DNA of 33,768 nucleotides. It comes from Planctomycetota bacterium. GTDB lineage: Bacteria; Planctomycetota; B15-G4; SIAN01. Of this stretch, positions 1-8,253 are shown one piece after another. Under the pieces are notes generated by a model, which had not been told where the DNA came from, made no database searches, and saw only the letters and a list, made by a program, of their open reading frames with translations. The translations under genes were made by a program, and so were the position numbers. The stretch spans positions 1 to 33,768 of the forward strand of contig VGYY01000007.1 in NCBI GenBank assembly GCA_016872815.1, written 5' to 3'. Each line of letters opens with the position of its first letter. The first letter of the stretch is position 1.

Positions 1-1233
1 CGCGCTGGTCCGCGCCCGCGTCAGCTCGGCCGCGACCGCGCGGTTCGCCTCGATCGTCTCGTACGCGACCTCGGTCGCGCTCGTCCCGGCGAGGAATCCC
101 GCCAGCGCGTAGTAGTCGCGCTGCGAGATCGCGTCGAACTTGTGGTCGTGGCAGCGCGCACAGGCCAGCGTCACGCCGAGGAACGCCTTGCTGAAGGTGT
201 CGATCTGGTTCGCGACGCGATCGCACTCGTCGCCGCGGATGTCGACCGGCGAGTGCACCGCCTCGCCCAGCAGCCAGAAGCCGGTGGCGACAATTGATTC
301 GTTGGCGCCGCTCGCCGGATCGAGCCGCGGCGGATCGAGCAGGTCGCCGGCGACGTGCTCGCGCAGCAACTGCGCCCACGGAACGTCCTGGTTCAGCGCG
401 CGCACCAGCCAGTCGCGATAGGCCCAGGCGTTCGGCAGGGTGTAGTCGAACTCGTGGCCGCGTCCCTCGGCGTAGCGGGCGAGGTCGAGCCAGTGGCGCG
501 CCCACTTCTCGCCGAACTGCGGCGCGGCCAGCAGCCGGTCGACCACGCGTTCGCGCGCGTCGTGCCGGCCGTCGGCGAGGAAGGCGTCCTGCTCCGCGAC
601 GGTCGGCGGCAGCCCGATCAGGTCGAAGCTGACGCGCCGCAGCCAGGTCGCGCGCGCCGCGTCGGCAGCCGGAGCGAGCCGCGCTGCCTCGAGGCGCGCC
701 AGCACGAAGGCATCGAGTGGGTCGCGCGGCCACGCCGCGTCGGCGACCCGCGGCGGCGCCGTCGGCGCCAGCGGTTGCCACGCCCAGTGGCTCTTGCGGG
801 CGGCGAGGTCGAAATCGGCGCTCGCGCCCGCCCCCGCTTCGGCCGCGGCTTCGGCTCCTGCCGCCCGTCCCGCAGGCATCGGCGCACCGGCCGCAATCCA
901 CTCGGCGACGGCGGATCGCGCGCCATCGTCGAGCTTCGTCTTGGGCGGCATCTTCAGCTCTTCGTGTCCCCACGACAGCGCGGCGACCAGCAGCGAGGCG
1001 TCCGGCTGGCCGGGAACGAACAGCGGGCCGCGCTCGCCGCCCTTCGTGATTCCTTCCGGACTGTCGAGCCGCAGGGACGCCTTCTGCCGGTCGGGGCCGT
1101 GGCACTTGACGCAGTGCTGATGGAACAGCGGGCGGATCGCGGTCTCGAACGAGTCGTCGGGACGCGGCGTCGCGGGCGCGACGACGCGCGCGAGGAGCGC
1201 GGCAAGCAGGGCGGTGGTGACGGCGAACGGCAC
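1..1233 (-). CDS. PSCyt1/DUF1549 planctomycete cytochrome-hydrolase, 3' part beyond window
   Basis: The minus-strand frame is open from a GTG at 1233 to the window edge (411 codons, no stop). The GTG is preceded by GAGGAGAG at good spacing. The protein begins with a hydrophobic signal-like segment, then a PSCyt1 cytochrome c-like domain with the heme motif CVKCHG near residue 42 and the usual KMPPK motif near residue 100. A DUF1549 domain follows, with the hallmarks SHWAWQPL, RRVSFDLIGLPP and, near residue 360, CARCHDHKFD. The partner domain DUF1553 should lie beyond position 1. Such proteins are abundant, secreted and largely uncharacterised in Planctomycetota; a role in polysaccharide or sulfated-substrate use is often suggested but unproven. 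The gene diverges from the cytochrome gene at 1370, with 136 bp between them that could hold both promoters. Confidence 0.9.
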   Translation of the reverse strand, partial: MPFAVTTALLAALLARVVAPATPRPDDSFETAIRPLFHQHCVKCHGPDRQKASLRLDSPEGITKGGERGPLFVPGQPDASLLVAALSWGHEELKMPPKTKLDDGARSAVAEWIAAGAPMPAGRAAGAEAAAEAGAGASADFDLAARKSHWAWQPLAPTAPPRVADAAWPRDPLDAFVLARLEAARLAPAADAARATWLRRVSFDLIGLPPTVAEQDAFLADGRHDARERVVDRLLAAPQFGEKWARHWLDLARYAEGRGHEFDYTLPNAWAYRDWLVRALNQDVPWAQLLREHVAGDLLDPPRLDPASGANESIVATGFWLLGEAVHSPVDIRGDECDRVANQIDTFSKAFLGVTLACARCHDHKFDAISQRDYYALAGFLAGTSATEVAYETIEANRAVAAELTRARTSA

Positions 1234-1369
1234 GAACTCTCCTCGCGGGGCGGGGGCGACCGCTGGGCTGCCGCCATCGAAACGCCGCGGCGAACCGACG
1301 GCAAGGGCTGATTGTGGCGCGGGCTACCATCGCTCGCGGTGGCGGCGGCGGTCCCGTAGGAGGCGGCGG

Positions 1370-2376
1370 ATGGTGCTGGCGGGGGTGGTGATTGCGGGGG
1401 CGCTGGCGGTCGGGGACGGCGCTGCGTTCTACCGCGAACATTGCGCTGGCTGCCACGGCCGCGAGGGCGGCGGCGACGGTCCGCTGGCGGCGGAACTGCG
1501 CGTGCGGCCGCGCCCCTTCAGGGAGGGCCCCGCTTCGCGTTCGGCAACACCGCCGAGGCGATGGCGAAGACGGTCCGCTCCGGGATCCCGGATGCGCAAG
1601 GGATGCGGATGCCGGCCTTCGGCGCGATCCTGAAGGACGACGAGGTCGCGGCGGTGGTGGCGTTCGCGCGCTCGCTGATGCCGGCGGAGGCGTTGCGGGA
1701 AGGGGCGAGTGCCGCCGAGATGGAGCTCGTGGTCGGCGACGAGGCGCAAGTCGTCCGCGGTGCCCTTCCGCCGCTGCACGCGGGCGATCCGGTGACGGTG
1801 CGCGGGTTGCTGGTCGGCCTGCCGGGCGGCGCGACCTTCCAGTACGACACGCAGGAGTACGCGCTGCTGGCGGTGCGTCACGGTGCCTTCGTCTCGCGCA
1901 GCGATTGGGTCGAGCGCGGCGGTCGGCCGCTCACGCCGCTCGGGGACGTGGTCTGGCAGGCGCCGCCGGCCGCGCGCCGGCCGCTGTTCGACGGTGTGTC
2001 GCTCGACGGCTGGCGCGCCGGCGGCGAAGGCGACGTGATCGTGCGGCTGCGCGGCAGCGGCGAGTCGTCGCGCGGGATCCGCCTGCCGCTGGTGCAGTCG
2101 GGCGACCCGGAGCGGGCGCGAACCGGGAGCGTGACGCCGCTTCGCACCGAGACCATCGCCGCACCGGTCCGCGCCGCGCTGGTCCAGGACGAGGTCTGGT
2201 ACGAGCTCGCGGTTCGCCTCGAGACCCGGGGCGCGGTGACCCGGGTCGAGCTGTGGGTGAACGGCGTGCGGGTGAACACGGTGGAGGTCCCGGCGGACGG
2301 GCCGGGCGCGATCGAGCTCCGGCACGGGAGCGGCGCGCCGCTCTGGTTCCGCCGGATCGAAGTGCGCCATCGCTGA
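1370..2376 (+). CDS. cytochrome c with DUF1080-like C-terminus, frameshifted
   Basis: The ATG at 1370 has a strong Shine-Dalgarno (TAGGAGG at about 1357). The first frame gives a short hydrophobic leader and a class I cytochrome c start (FYREHCAGCHGREGGGDGP), then runs into a stop at 1631. From about 1525 the homologous continuation lies in the -1 frame (FAFGN, then MRMPAFGAIL with a likely distal heme Met, then ARSL), open to the TGA at 2374. Downstream is a linker domain and an LFDGVSLDGW motif, the signature start of DUF1080 (3-keto-disaccharide hydrolase/LamG-like fold). The shift falls in GGGCCCC at 1525-1531, which has the form of a -1 slippery heptamer but is also a homopolymer where one base is easily lost. 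Without correction the product is an 87-residue stub. Periplasmic electron transfer coupled to sugar binding is an inference. Confidence 0.8.
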
Positions 2377-2397
2377 GGCGCTTGCGGGGGTACGCGG

Positions 2398-3030
2398 ATG
2401 GCACTCTGGCTCGAATGGTCCACGGCGCTGCCGGCGTTGTCGGCGCTGCCGGTCGACGTGGTGGTCGAGCATGAGGCGGCGTCGCCGCTGACCGGAGCGA
2501 TCGTCCGCCTCGCCGCGGCGGCGCTGTTCGGGCTGCTCGGGATGGCGTGCGTGGCGCTGACGGCGATCGGATTGCCGGGGCTCTGGTTCCTGCTGTTGCT
2601 GGCCGGCGCGTTGCAGTTCGCCGATCGCTGGTGGCGCGCCGACGGCGGCGCGACCTTCTCTCCGTGGACGCTCGGGATCGCGGTGGCGGCGGCAATCGGC
2701 GCCGAGGTGCTCGAGTTCGTCGCCGGCGCGCACGGCGCACAGAAGGCCGGCGCGAGCAAGCGCGGGATGGCGGGCGCGATGGTCGGCGGGATCGTCGGCG
2801 CGCTGCTCGGAGCGCCTTTCGGGCTGCTGGTCGGCGCGATCATCGGCGGCGTGGTCGGCAGCGCCGTCGGCGCGATCGTGATGGAACTGACGCTGCCCGG
2901 GCGGACGCTCGAAGGCGCCCTGCAGCCGGCACACGGCGCCGCGATGGGGCGGCTGCGCGGCGTGCTGGGCAAGCTGGCGGTGACGATCGCGCTCTGGCTC
3001 GCGCTGACGACCGCCGCCGTCATCGAGTGA
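2398..3030 (+). CDS. DUF456 family membrane protein
   Basis: This 210-residue protein is made mostly of membrane segments. A short amphipathic N-terminus is followed by a helix pair around residues 40-75 (GLLGMACVALTAIGLPGLW), a helix near 100-115, and long glycine/alanine-rich helices at about 122-165 with small-xxx-small packing (GGIVGALLGAPFG, GAIIGGVVGSAVG). The IGLPGLW motif and Gly-rich tandem helices match the DUF456 family, whose function is unknown. The ATG lies 22 bp after the upstream cytochrome stop, so the two genes are probably co-transcribed. The ribosome site is weak (GGGGG upstream). The gene converges on the porin gene ending at 3061. Confidence 0.8.
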   Translation: MALWLEWSTALPALSALPVDVVVEHEAASPLTGAIVRLAAAALFGLLGMACVALTAIGLPGLWFLLLLAGALQFADRWWRADGGATFSPWTLGIAVAAAIGAEVLEFVAGAHGAQKAGASKRGMAGAMVGGIVGALLGAPFGLLVGAIIGGVVGSAVGAIVMELTLPGRTLEGALQPAHGAAMGRLRGVLGKLAVTIALWLALTTAAVIE

Positions 3031-3037
3031 CGGCGGC
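3013..3037. terminator. perfect hairpin overlapping the DUF456 stop codon
   Basis: A perfect 10-bp inverted repeat (GCCGCCGTCA / TGACGGCGGC) has a 5-base TCGAG loop. The TGA stop at 3028-3030 forms the start of the right arm. It sits between two converging genes and could stop transcription from both sides. There is no T-tract, so an intrinsic terminator is plausible but not certain. Confidence 0.5.
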
Positions 3038-3060
3038 AGGACGGTCCCGGCCGGCGCCGA

Positions 3061-4569
3061 TCAGAAGCGGAAGCCCGCCTCGAGGTAGCCGAACGTCGCG
3101 TTGGCGTCGTCGAACAGCCGCTCGAACGCCGTGCCGCCCCGGAACCAGCTCCACCCGAGCAGCAGGTAATGGCGCTTGTCGGCGGTCGTCGCGCGCAGCG
3201 TCAGGTCGAGCTCCTTGCCGAAGTTGCGCGACGTCGTGGCGAAGGTGCCGTAACCGAAGCTCTTCTCGGTGAACGCGCCGCTGCCGAAGGTGGCCCTCGA
3301 ATCGTCGTGGTTGCCGGCGAGAAGGTGGGCCGAGGCCATGAAGCGCAGCTGAGGATGCGGGTCGAGGATCAGATCGACGTAGGTGTTGCGCAGGTTCGAC
3401 AGCGCGAACAGGTCGACGAAGCCGTAGTAGGGGTGATTGGTCGGGGTGCCGTTGAAGAAGTCGTTCACCTCGCCGTCGGCTGCCTCGGAATCGCCTTGCG
3501 CGCGCGTGTGACCGAGGCGCAACCACGGCTTCCAGGCGACGTCCTCCAGCCGGTAGCCGGTCTCGGCGATCCAGGCGCCGGCCCGCTGCGCGCGAGTCCC
3601 GGCGTCGCCGCGCTGCACCGCGCCCCACAGGAACAGGTCGCCGACCCCGCCGCCGACCGGGCGGCGCGCGGCGAACTGGCCGCCCGCCGTGGTGGTGAAC
3701 AGGTCGTCGCCGAACTTCGTGCGCGTCACCGCGCGATCGTCGCGGAAGACGTAGGCGAAGCCGCGCAGCTCGGCGTCGGCGAGGAGTCCGCCGCGCCGGT
3801 TGATCAGTTCGATCCCGCCGACGTGCAGGTTCTCGAGCGAATCGCCGCCGTCATCGACCTCGAAGGCGCCCTGGTTCACCTCGAACGCGATCGCGCGCGC
3901 GATCCATCCGCCCTCCTCGCGGCGAAGAGAGAGGCCGTCGTAGGAGCGACCGCCGCCGGGCCACTCGAGGTTGCCGATGAGGCGGCCGTTGCCGCGGTCG
4001 CGCACCCACTGGAAGGCGCCGTCGTCGTACTTCACGGCGCCGCCGTCCTCGAGGAGCTGCCGGCCGCCGCGCAGCTTGGTGCCGCCGGCGTCGAGTTCGG
4101 CGTAGAGCTGGCGGATCGTCAGGTTCTGCGGGGAGCGGCTGCCGTTGGCGTCGAGATAGGCCTTGCCCGGCCCGACCGGGGCGTCGGGGTCGACGCCGAA
4201 GACGTTGGTCGATTGCCACTCGAAGCCGAACTCAGCCGGGCCGACCGTCTGCGCCATGCCCTGGCGGAAGCGGAAGTGGCTGAAGTCGTAGCGGCCGTCG
4301 GTCGCCGGCGTATCGAAATGCGCCCAGTACTCGCTGCGCCAGCGACCTTCGATCCAGAAACGGGCGCCTTCCCAGCCGGGGACTTCGAGGAGTGTCGTGT
4401 CGCCGAGGTCGAGGCGGAAGAGCGGCTTCACGGCGTCGGCAGCGGCGACGGGGTTGCCCGCAGGCGGCGGTGTCGCCTGCGCTGCCGCGCGAGGCGCAAC
4501 GGAGGCGCCGGCGAGCAACGCGACCGTGACGCAAGGCAGGGCGGCAAGTTCGACCTGTTTCGCGATCAT
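3061..4569 (-). CDS. alginate-export-type outer-membrane beta-barrel protein
   Basis: This 502-residue protein starts at ATG 4569 with an excellent ribosome site (GAGGGAA, 4 bases upstream). It has an N-terminal signal peptide (VALLAGASVAPRAAAQA, cleavage near residue 31). The body is made of alternating polar/hydrophobic beta-strands: WIEGRWRSEYWAHFD, SHFRFRQGMAQTVGP, LTIRQLYAELDAGGTKLRGGRQLL. It ends in an aromatic C-terminal strand (GYLEAGFRF) typical of BamA-inserted barrels. The R-x-R/YxE/GRQ pattern resembles the Alginate_exp (AlgE-like) family. The real substrate is unknown; in this phylum such proteins are generic polysaccharide or anion channels as far as can be said. It is a single gene, with a 316-bp leader region upstream. 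Confidence 0.8.
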   Translation of the reverse strand: MIAKQVELAALPCVTVALLAGASVAPRAAAQATPPPAGNPVAAADAVKPLFRLDLGDTTLLEVPGWEGARFWIEGRWRSEYWAHFDTPATDGRYDFSHFRFRQGMAQTVGPAEFGFEWQSTNVFGVDPDAPVGPGKAYLDANGSRSPQNLTIRQLYAELDAGGTKLRGGRQLLEDGGAVKYDDGAFQWVRDRGNGRLIGNLEWPGGGRSYDGLSLRREEGGWIARAIAFEVNQGAFEVDDGGDSLENLHVGGIELINRRGGLLADAELRGFAYVFRDDRAVTRTKFGDDLFTTTAGGQFAARRPVGGGVGDLFLWGAVQRGDAGTRAQRAGAWIAETGYRLEDVAWKPWLRLGHTRAQGDSEAADGEVNDFFNGTPTNHPYYGFVDLFALSNLRNTYVDLILDPHPQLRFMASAHLLAGNHDDSRATFGSGAFTEKSFGYGTFATTSRNFGKELDLTLRATTADKRHYLLLGWSWFRGGTAFERLFDDANATFGYLEAGFRF

Positions 4570-4885
4570 GATTCCCTCTTCGAAGACGCAGCTCGCGCGC
4601 TCAGCTTACAGCGCTTTCGCTTCCGTTGCGCGCAGCCGAGGATCGACCAGATTGGAATTCTCGTGCCGGGCGCGAGCAGCGACGCGTTCGCACGCAGCAG
4701 CCCCGGGCGAAGCCGTTCGGGCGCTGGTGCCGTGACGGTGGCGGCGCGAATCGGTGGGAAGTCGCGCGTGGCCAGCTGGGAAATAACTCCGGCCGGCCCC
4801 GCGTCATCGCGAGGCCGGCCGGTCCGATTGCTGCGAAGTTCGCCGGCGACCCGCGCCCCGATCGGGCGCAGTCGCCGGTTGGCGG
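4570..4885. other. intergenic region between barrel gene and FG-GAP fusion gene
   Basis: No convincing gene is seen. The left end (4570-4580) carries the ribosome site of the barrel gene; its promoter should lie within about 4590-4720 on the minus strand, but I cannot point to a clear -35/-10 pair. The right part holds the strong hairpin at 4789-4822. Confidence 0.5.
4789..4822 (-). terminator. long hairpin after the FG-GAP/thioredoxin gene
   Basis: Two 15-base arms (4789-4803 and 4808-4822) pair with a single mismatch around a TCAT loop, giving an extremely stable GC stem. On the minus strand it lies about 64 bases after the TGA at 4886 and is followed by GGAGTTATTTCC, a modestly T-rich tail. 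It is the likely terminator of the upstream minus-strand gene. Confidence 0.65.
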
Positions 4886-7768
4886 TCACTGCCCGCCGAT
4901 CGCCTTGCTCCAGCCGTTCCAGTGGTCGATGGTCGTCTGCAGCGCCTCGGTCAACGTGCCGTCCGGCGCGAAGAACAGCGTCGTCGGCAACGGGAGCCGC
5001 TCGGGATCGAGCTGCTTCTCGAAGCCCTTCGACGTGGCGAAGTAGTTGGGCAGCTTGATGCCCATCTTCTTCAGCAGTTCCTGCGCGCGGCCGAAGTCCT
5101 CCTCCGCGTCGAGGCTCACCAGCACGACGTCATGGCCCGCGGCGGCGAGCTTGGCGAGGTCGCCCATCTCGCCGACGCACGAGGCGCAGTAGGTCGCCCA
5201 GAGGTTGACGATCAGCGGCTTCTTGCGGCCGGCCACCGCCAGCTGCACCGTCTTGCCCGCGGCATCGACGAGCTCGAGGTTCGCCAGGCTCGCGCCCTCG
5301 GCGAACTTCAGTCCCGGCACGCCCGGGTCGCGCAGGCGGTACGGCTTGCGCGGGAGGGCGGCCGGCTTGCCGGCACCCTCGACCAGCAGCACCTTGCCGC
5401 CAGCCTTGACCGTGCCGAACGACTCGACCGCGCGGCCGGGCCAGCGCACGGTCACGGTGCCGTCAGCGGCATCGCCGAGACCGAAGATCAGCTCCGCCGC
5501 GTTCTGCGACACGAAGCCGGTGCCGATCGTCATCAGCTGCGCCGTCGTGCGGCCGCCCGCGCTCACGCGGACGATCGCGCCGGGGGCCTGCCACGGGCCC
5601 TTGGTCGCCTTGAGTTGCACCTTCACGCCGCGCGCGCCGCGATCGATGTCGTTGCGGTACAGCATGTGGCGTTCGCGCTGGATGTTGTGGACGAAGAACT
5701 CGGGATCGCCGTCGTCGTCGAAGTCGGCGACGCACAGCGCGCGGCCGTCGCCGTCATCGTCGGCACCCGAGATGTCGGAGACGTCGAGGTACTGGTCGTC
5801 GAGCTTCAGCCAGATCTTGTCCTTCTCGAACCCCGAGAAGGAGAAGCCGTCGCCGAAGATCTGGTTCATGTGCTTGTTGGTGTAGTTCTGGTCGTTCACC
5901 TTCTGCGTGCCGAACTCGTCGCGAGCATCGAGCGTGGACGCCACCACGTGGCGCCAGTACGTGCTTCAGGTGTCTTTCAAACTGTTCCCGGAGATGAAGC
6001 CGTTCACGCACGCGAGGTCGAGGTCGCCGTCCAGGTCGAGGTCGAGGAACTGCGGCGCCCACGCCCAGGCGGCGCCGATGCCGCCGAACTTCGACGCGAC
6101 GGTGTTGAACTTGCCGTCGGCGAAGTTGAACAGCGTGTTGCCGGCGGCCAGCTTCTTCAGCGTGTTCTCGCGGGCGTCCTTGCTTTCCTTGCTCACCAGG
6201 CGCGAGAGGATGCGGTTGCCGGCGCTCGAGGACATGTTCGAGGCGTAGAGATCGATGTCGCCGTCGGCGTCGTAGTCGCCGAAGCAGCAGCCCATGCCGT
6301 TGCCGACGTCGACCACGCCGAGCTGGTCGGCGACGTCGGTGAACTTGAGGCCGCCGTCGTTGCGCCAGAACTCCTTCGTGCCGTAGTCGTTGGCGACGAA
6401 GAGGTCCTGATCGCCGTCCTCGTCGTAGTCATGCCAGGCGGCGGCGTAGGTCCAGCGATTGGCCGCGAAGCCGCACTCGGCGCTGCGCTCGCTGAAGGTG
6501 CCGTCGCCGTTGTTGACGTAGAAGGCGTTCTTGCTGCCGTTGTTGGCGTCGAACCACGAGTTCGGACCGGCGAAGCTGCCCTTCTGGTAGCCGGGGATGA
6601 AGACGTCGAGGTCGCCGTCGTTGTCGGCGTCGGCGACGCACGGCGAGAAGCCCTGCAGCAACTCGGTGAAGCCGGCGGCCGCGCTCACGTTGGCGAACTT
6701 GCCGCCGTCGTTGCGATAGAGCTGGGTCGGACGGCCGATCTTCTGGCCGTCCTCCATCCAGCCGGAGTGGGCGACCAGCAGGTCGAGGTCACCGTCGTTG
6801 TCGTGGTCGAGGAAGACCGCGCCGGTGCCGCCGGCGGGCTTGGCGACGCCGAGCCGTGCGGCGCACTCCTCGAAGGTGCCGTCGCCCTTGCTGCGGTAGA
6901 GGAAGTTCTCGTTCTGCGACGGAACGAAGATGTCCCACAGGCCGTCCTGGTCGAAGTCGGCCACCGCGGCGCCGTTCCAGAAGAAGGACTTGTTGCCTTC
7001 CTTGCCGAACTGCGGGCCGCGATGGGCGATGCCGGCCGATCGCGCGACCTCGGTGAACATCGTCTCGGGTCGCTCGAGGTCGACCAGCGAGGTAACGGTC
7101 CAGCGATCGACCTGCCACTTGCCCGCGATCTTCCGGATATGCGCGCGGCCGAAACCCTCGCGCCCCATCCGGCCGCCACCCGAGCGCTTGCCCACGATGT
7201 TGATGCGGACGGTCAGGGCGCCGTCGACCGGGGTCGCGTCGGAGAACTCGGCGCCGCGCACCTTGACGAAGAAGAACTCGATGGTGCCGAACGGCGCCAC
7301 GAACTCGCGCCAGCTCTCCATGAAGCCGGAGCGGTTGACCACGGTGAGGCCTGCCTTGGTGTCCCAGGTCGTCCGGGTCACCTCGAGCGGGAACTCCTTC
7401 TTCTCCGGCTTGCCCGGCCGGGCGAGGTCGTGGCCGATGAAGTCGTCGGTGAAGAGGCCGGCCGCGCCGTGGAAGTCGCGCAGGCGGATCTTGTCGCCCC
7501 ACTCGACGAACTTGTTGGCGACGTCCTCGGAGTAGTCCTCGACCTCCTCGAGCTCGGTGAGGCGCCGCGCCGGGTCCTCGATCGGCGGGAGGGTCGCCGG
7601 CAAGGCCGCGGGGGCGACCTCCTGGGCGGCGAGCGCGGCGGTCAACAGCGACAGGGAACGGTGCGGCATGACGCCGGGCGGCGGTGCCGATGACGCATCC
7701 GGAGCGGCAGCGAGCAGTGCCAGCCAGGGCGCGACCGTTGTCGCTCGTCCAAGGCGGAAACGAGGCAT
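4886..7768 (-). CDS. secreted NTF2-like/FG-GAP/ASPIC-UnbV/thioredoxin fusion with in-frame TGA
   Basis: One continuous frame from ATG 7768 to the TGA at 4886 encodes about 960 codons, but TGA at 5966-5968 (codon 601) interrupts it; there is no frame change. The start was chosen for its GGAG site and signal peptide (MPRFRLGRATTVAPWLALLAAA). Domains in order: an NTF2/SnoaL-like region (about 60-230, FTDDFIGHD, KWQVDRWTV); FG-GAP/VCBS repeats with DxDxDGxxD calcium-type motifs (about 236-590, e.g. DYDEDGDQDLF, DADGDIDLY); an ASPIC/UnbV domain (about 715-800); and a C-terminal TlpA-like thioredoxin domain with WATYCASC near residue 860. Both halves keep family-like sequence, so the TGA is a recent nonsense change, a sequencing error or a recoded codon. 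If translation stops, the ASPIC/UnbV and thioredoxin parts are lost. The role is probably an exported calcium-binding adhesion or scaffold protein with redox activity (inference). Confidence 0.8.
5937..5955 (-). promoter_or_regulatory. hairpin just after the in-frame TGA (SECIS-like geometry)
   Basis: On the minus strand an 8-bp stem (one G-U pair) with a GTG loop begins 10 bases after the TGA at 5966-5968. The loop starts 18 bases after the TGA and has G first, which formally fits the loose bacterial SECIS model. In DNA this GC-rich such hairpins arise easily. The codon is not part of a Cys-x-x-Cys site, so this is weak evidence for selenocysteine. Confidence 0.25.
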
Positions 7769-8253
7769 TCGAGGATCTCCGCAAAAGCGAGCGGCGGCGG
7801 GTGCCGCCGTTGGGTGAACTTCTTTCGGCCGGCTCCGCCTTGTCGAATTCCGGGCCGAAGGCGCCGTCAATTTCCCCCGGGGCGGGGGGCTGGGTCTGCG
7901 AGGCGGTTGGGCCGAGTGGGACGGTTCGGCTGATGCGTTGGGACAGGTTGGCCTGCCGGTTGGGAGGCGATTCCCGAGGGCAGAGCCGCCCCCGGCAGAG
8001 CCGTGCGGGCACGGCGATGGTCAGCGCGGGTCCTCACGCGGTCCTCCCGTCCGTCCGGTCGACCACAGCCTCCAACGCACCGGCCGCCCGGCGATGAGCG
8101 CAGCACGATTGACGCCGCGACCTATCGCGGCGAGTTGTTTGAAATGTTGATCCGCGCTTCGAGAATTCACGCGCGTCAATGGAAGCGCCTCGCCGCGGCG
8201 GACACATGGCGCGCCGTCGTTGTGGCGTGCAGGCGCATCACAGGGGGGATTCG
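7769..8253. other. divergent intergenic region, 485 bp
   Basis: No gene is supported here. It lies between two divergent genes and must carry promoters for both the FG-GAP fusion (minus) and the porin (plus). Visible structure: a 10-base direct repeat GGCAGAGCCG at 7979-7988 and 7994-8003, a small perfect palindrome CCGTGC/GCACGG at 8001-8014, and a locally AT-richer patch at about 8135-8175 upstream of the porin. The repeat and palindrome could form an operator. I cannot identify a consensus promoter. Confidence 0.45.

Noticed and set aside
5966-5968. General TGA reassignment (TGA read as Gly or Trp)
   Set aside because: TGA is the clear stop of many genes in this window (for example at 2374, 3028, 9529 and on the minus strand at 4886, 11311, 13087), so the code is standard.
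4922-7693. Plus-strand open frame of 923 codons
   Set aside because: It is the antisense shadow of the FG-GAP fusion; its Val/Glu/Asp-rich sequence follows from the Asp/Gly-rich sense strand.
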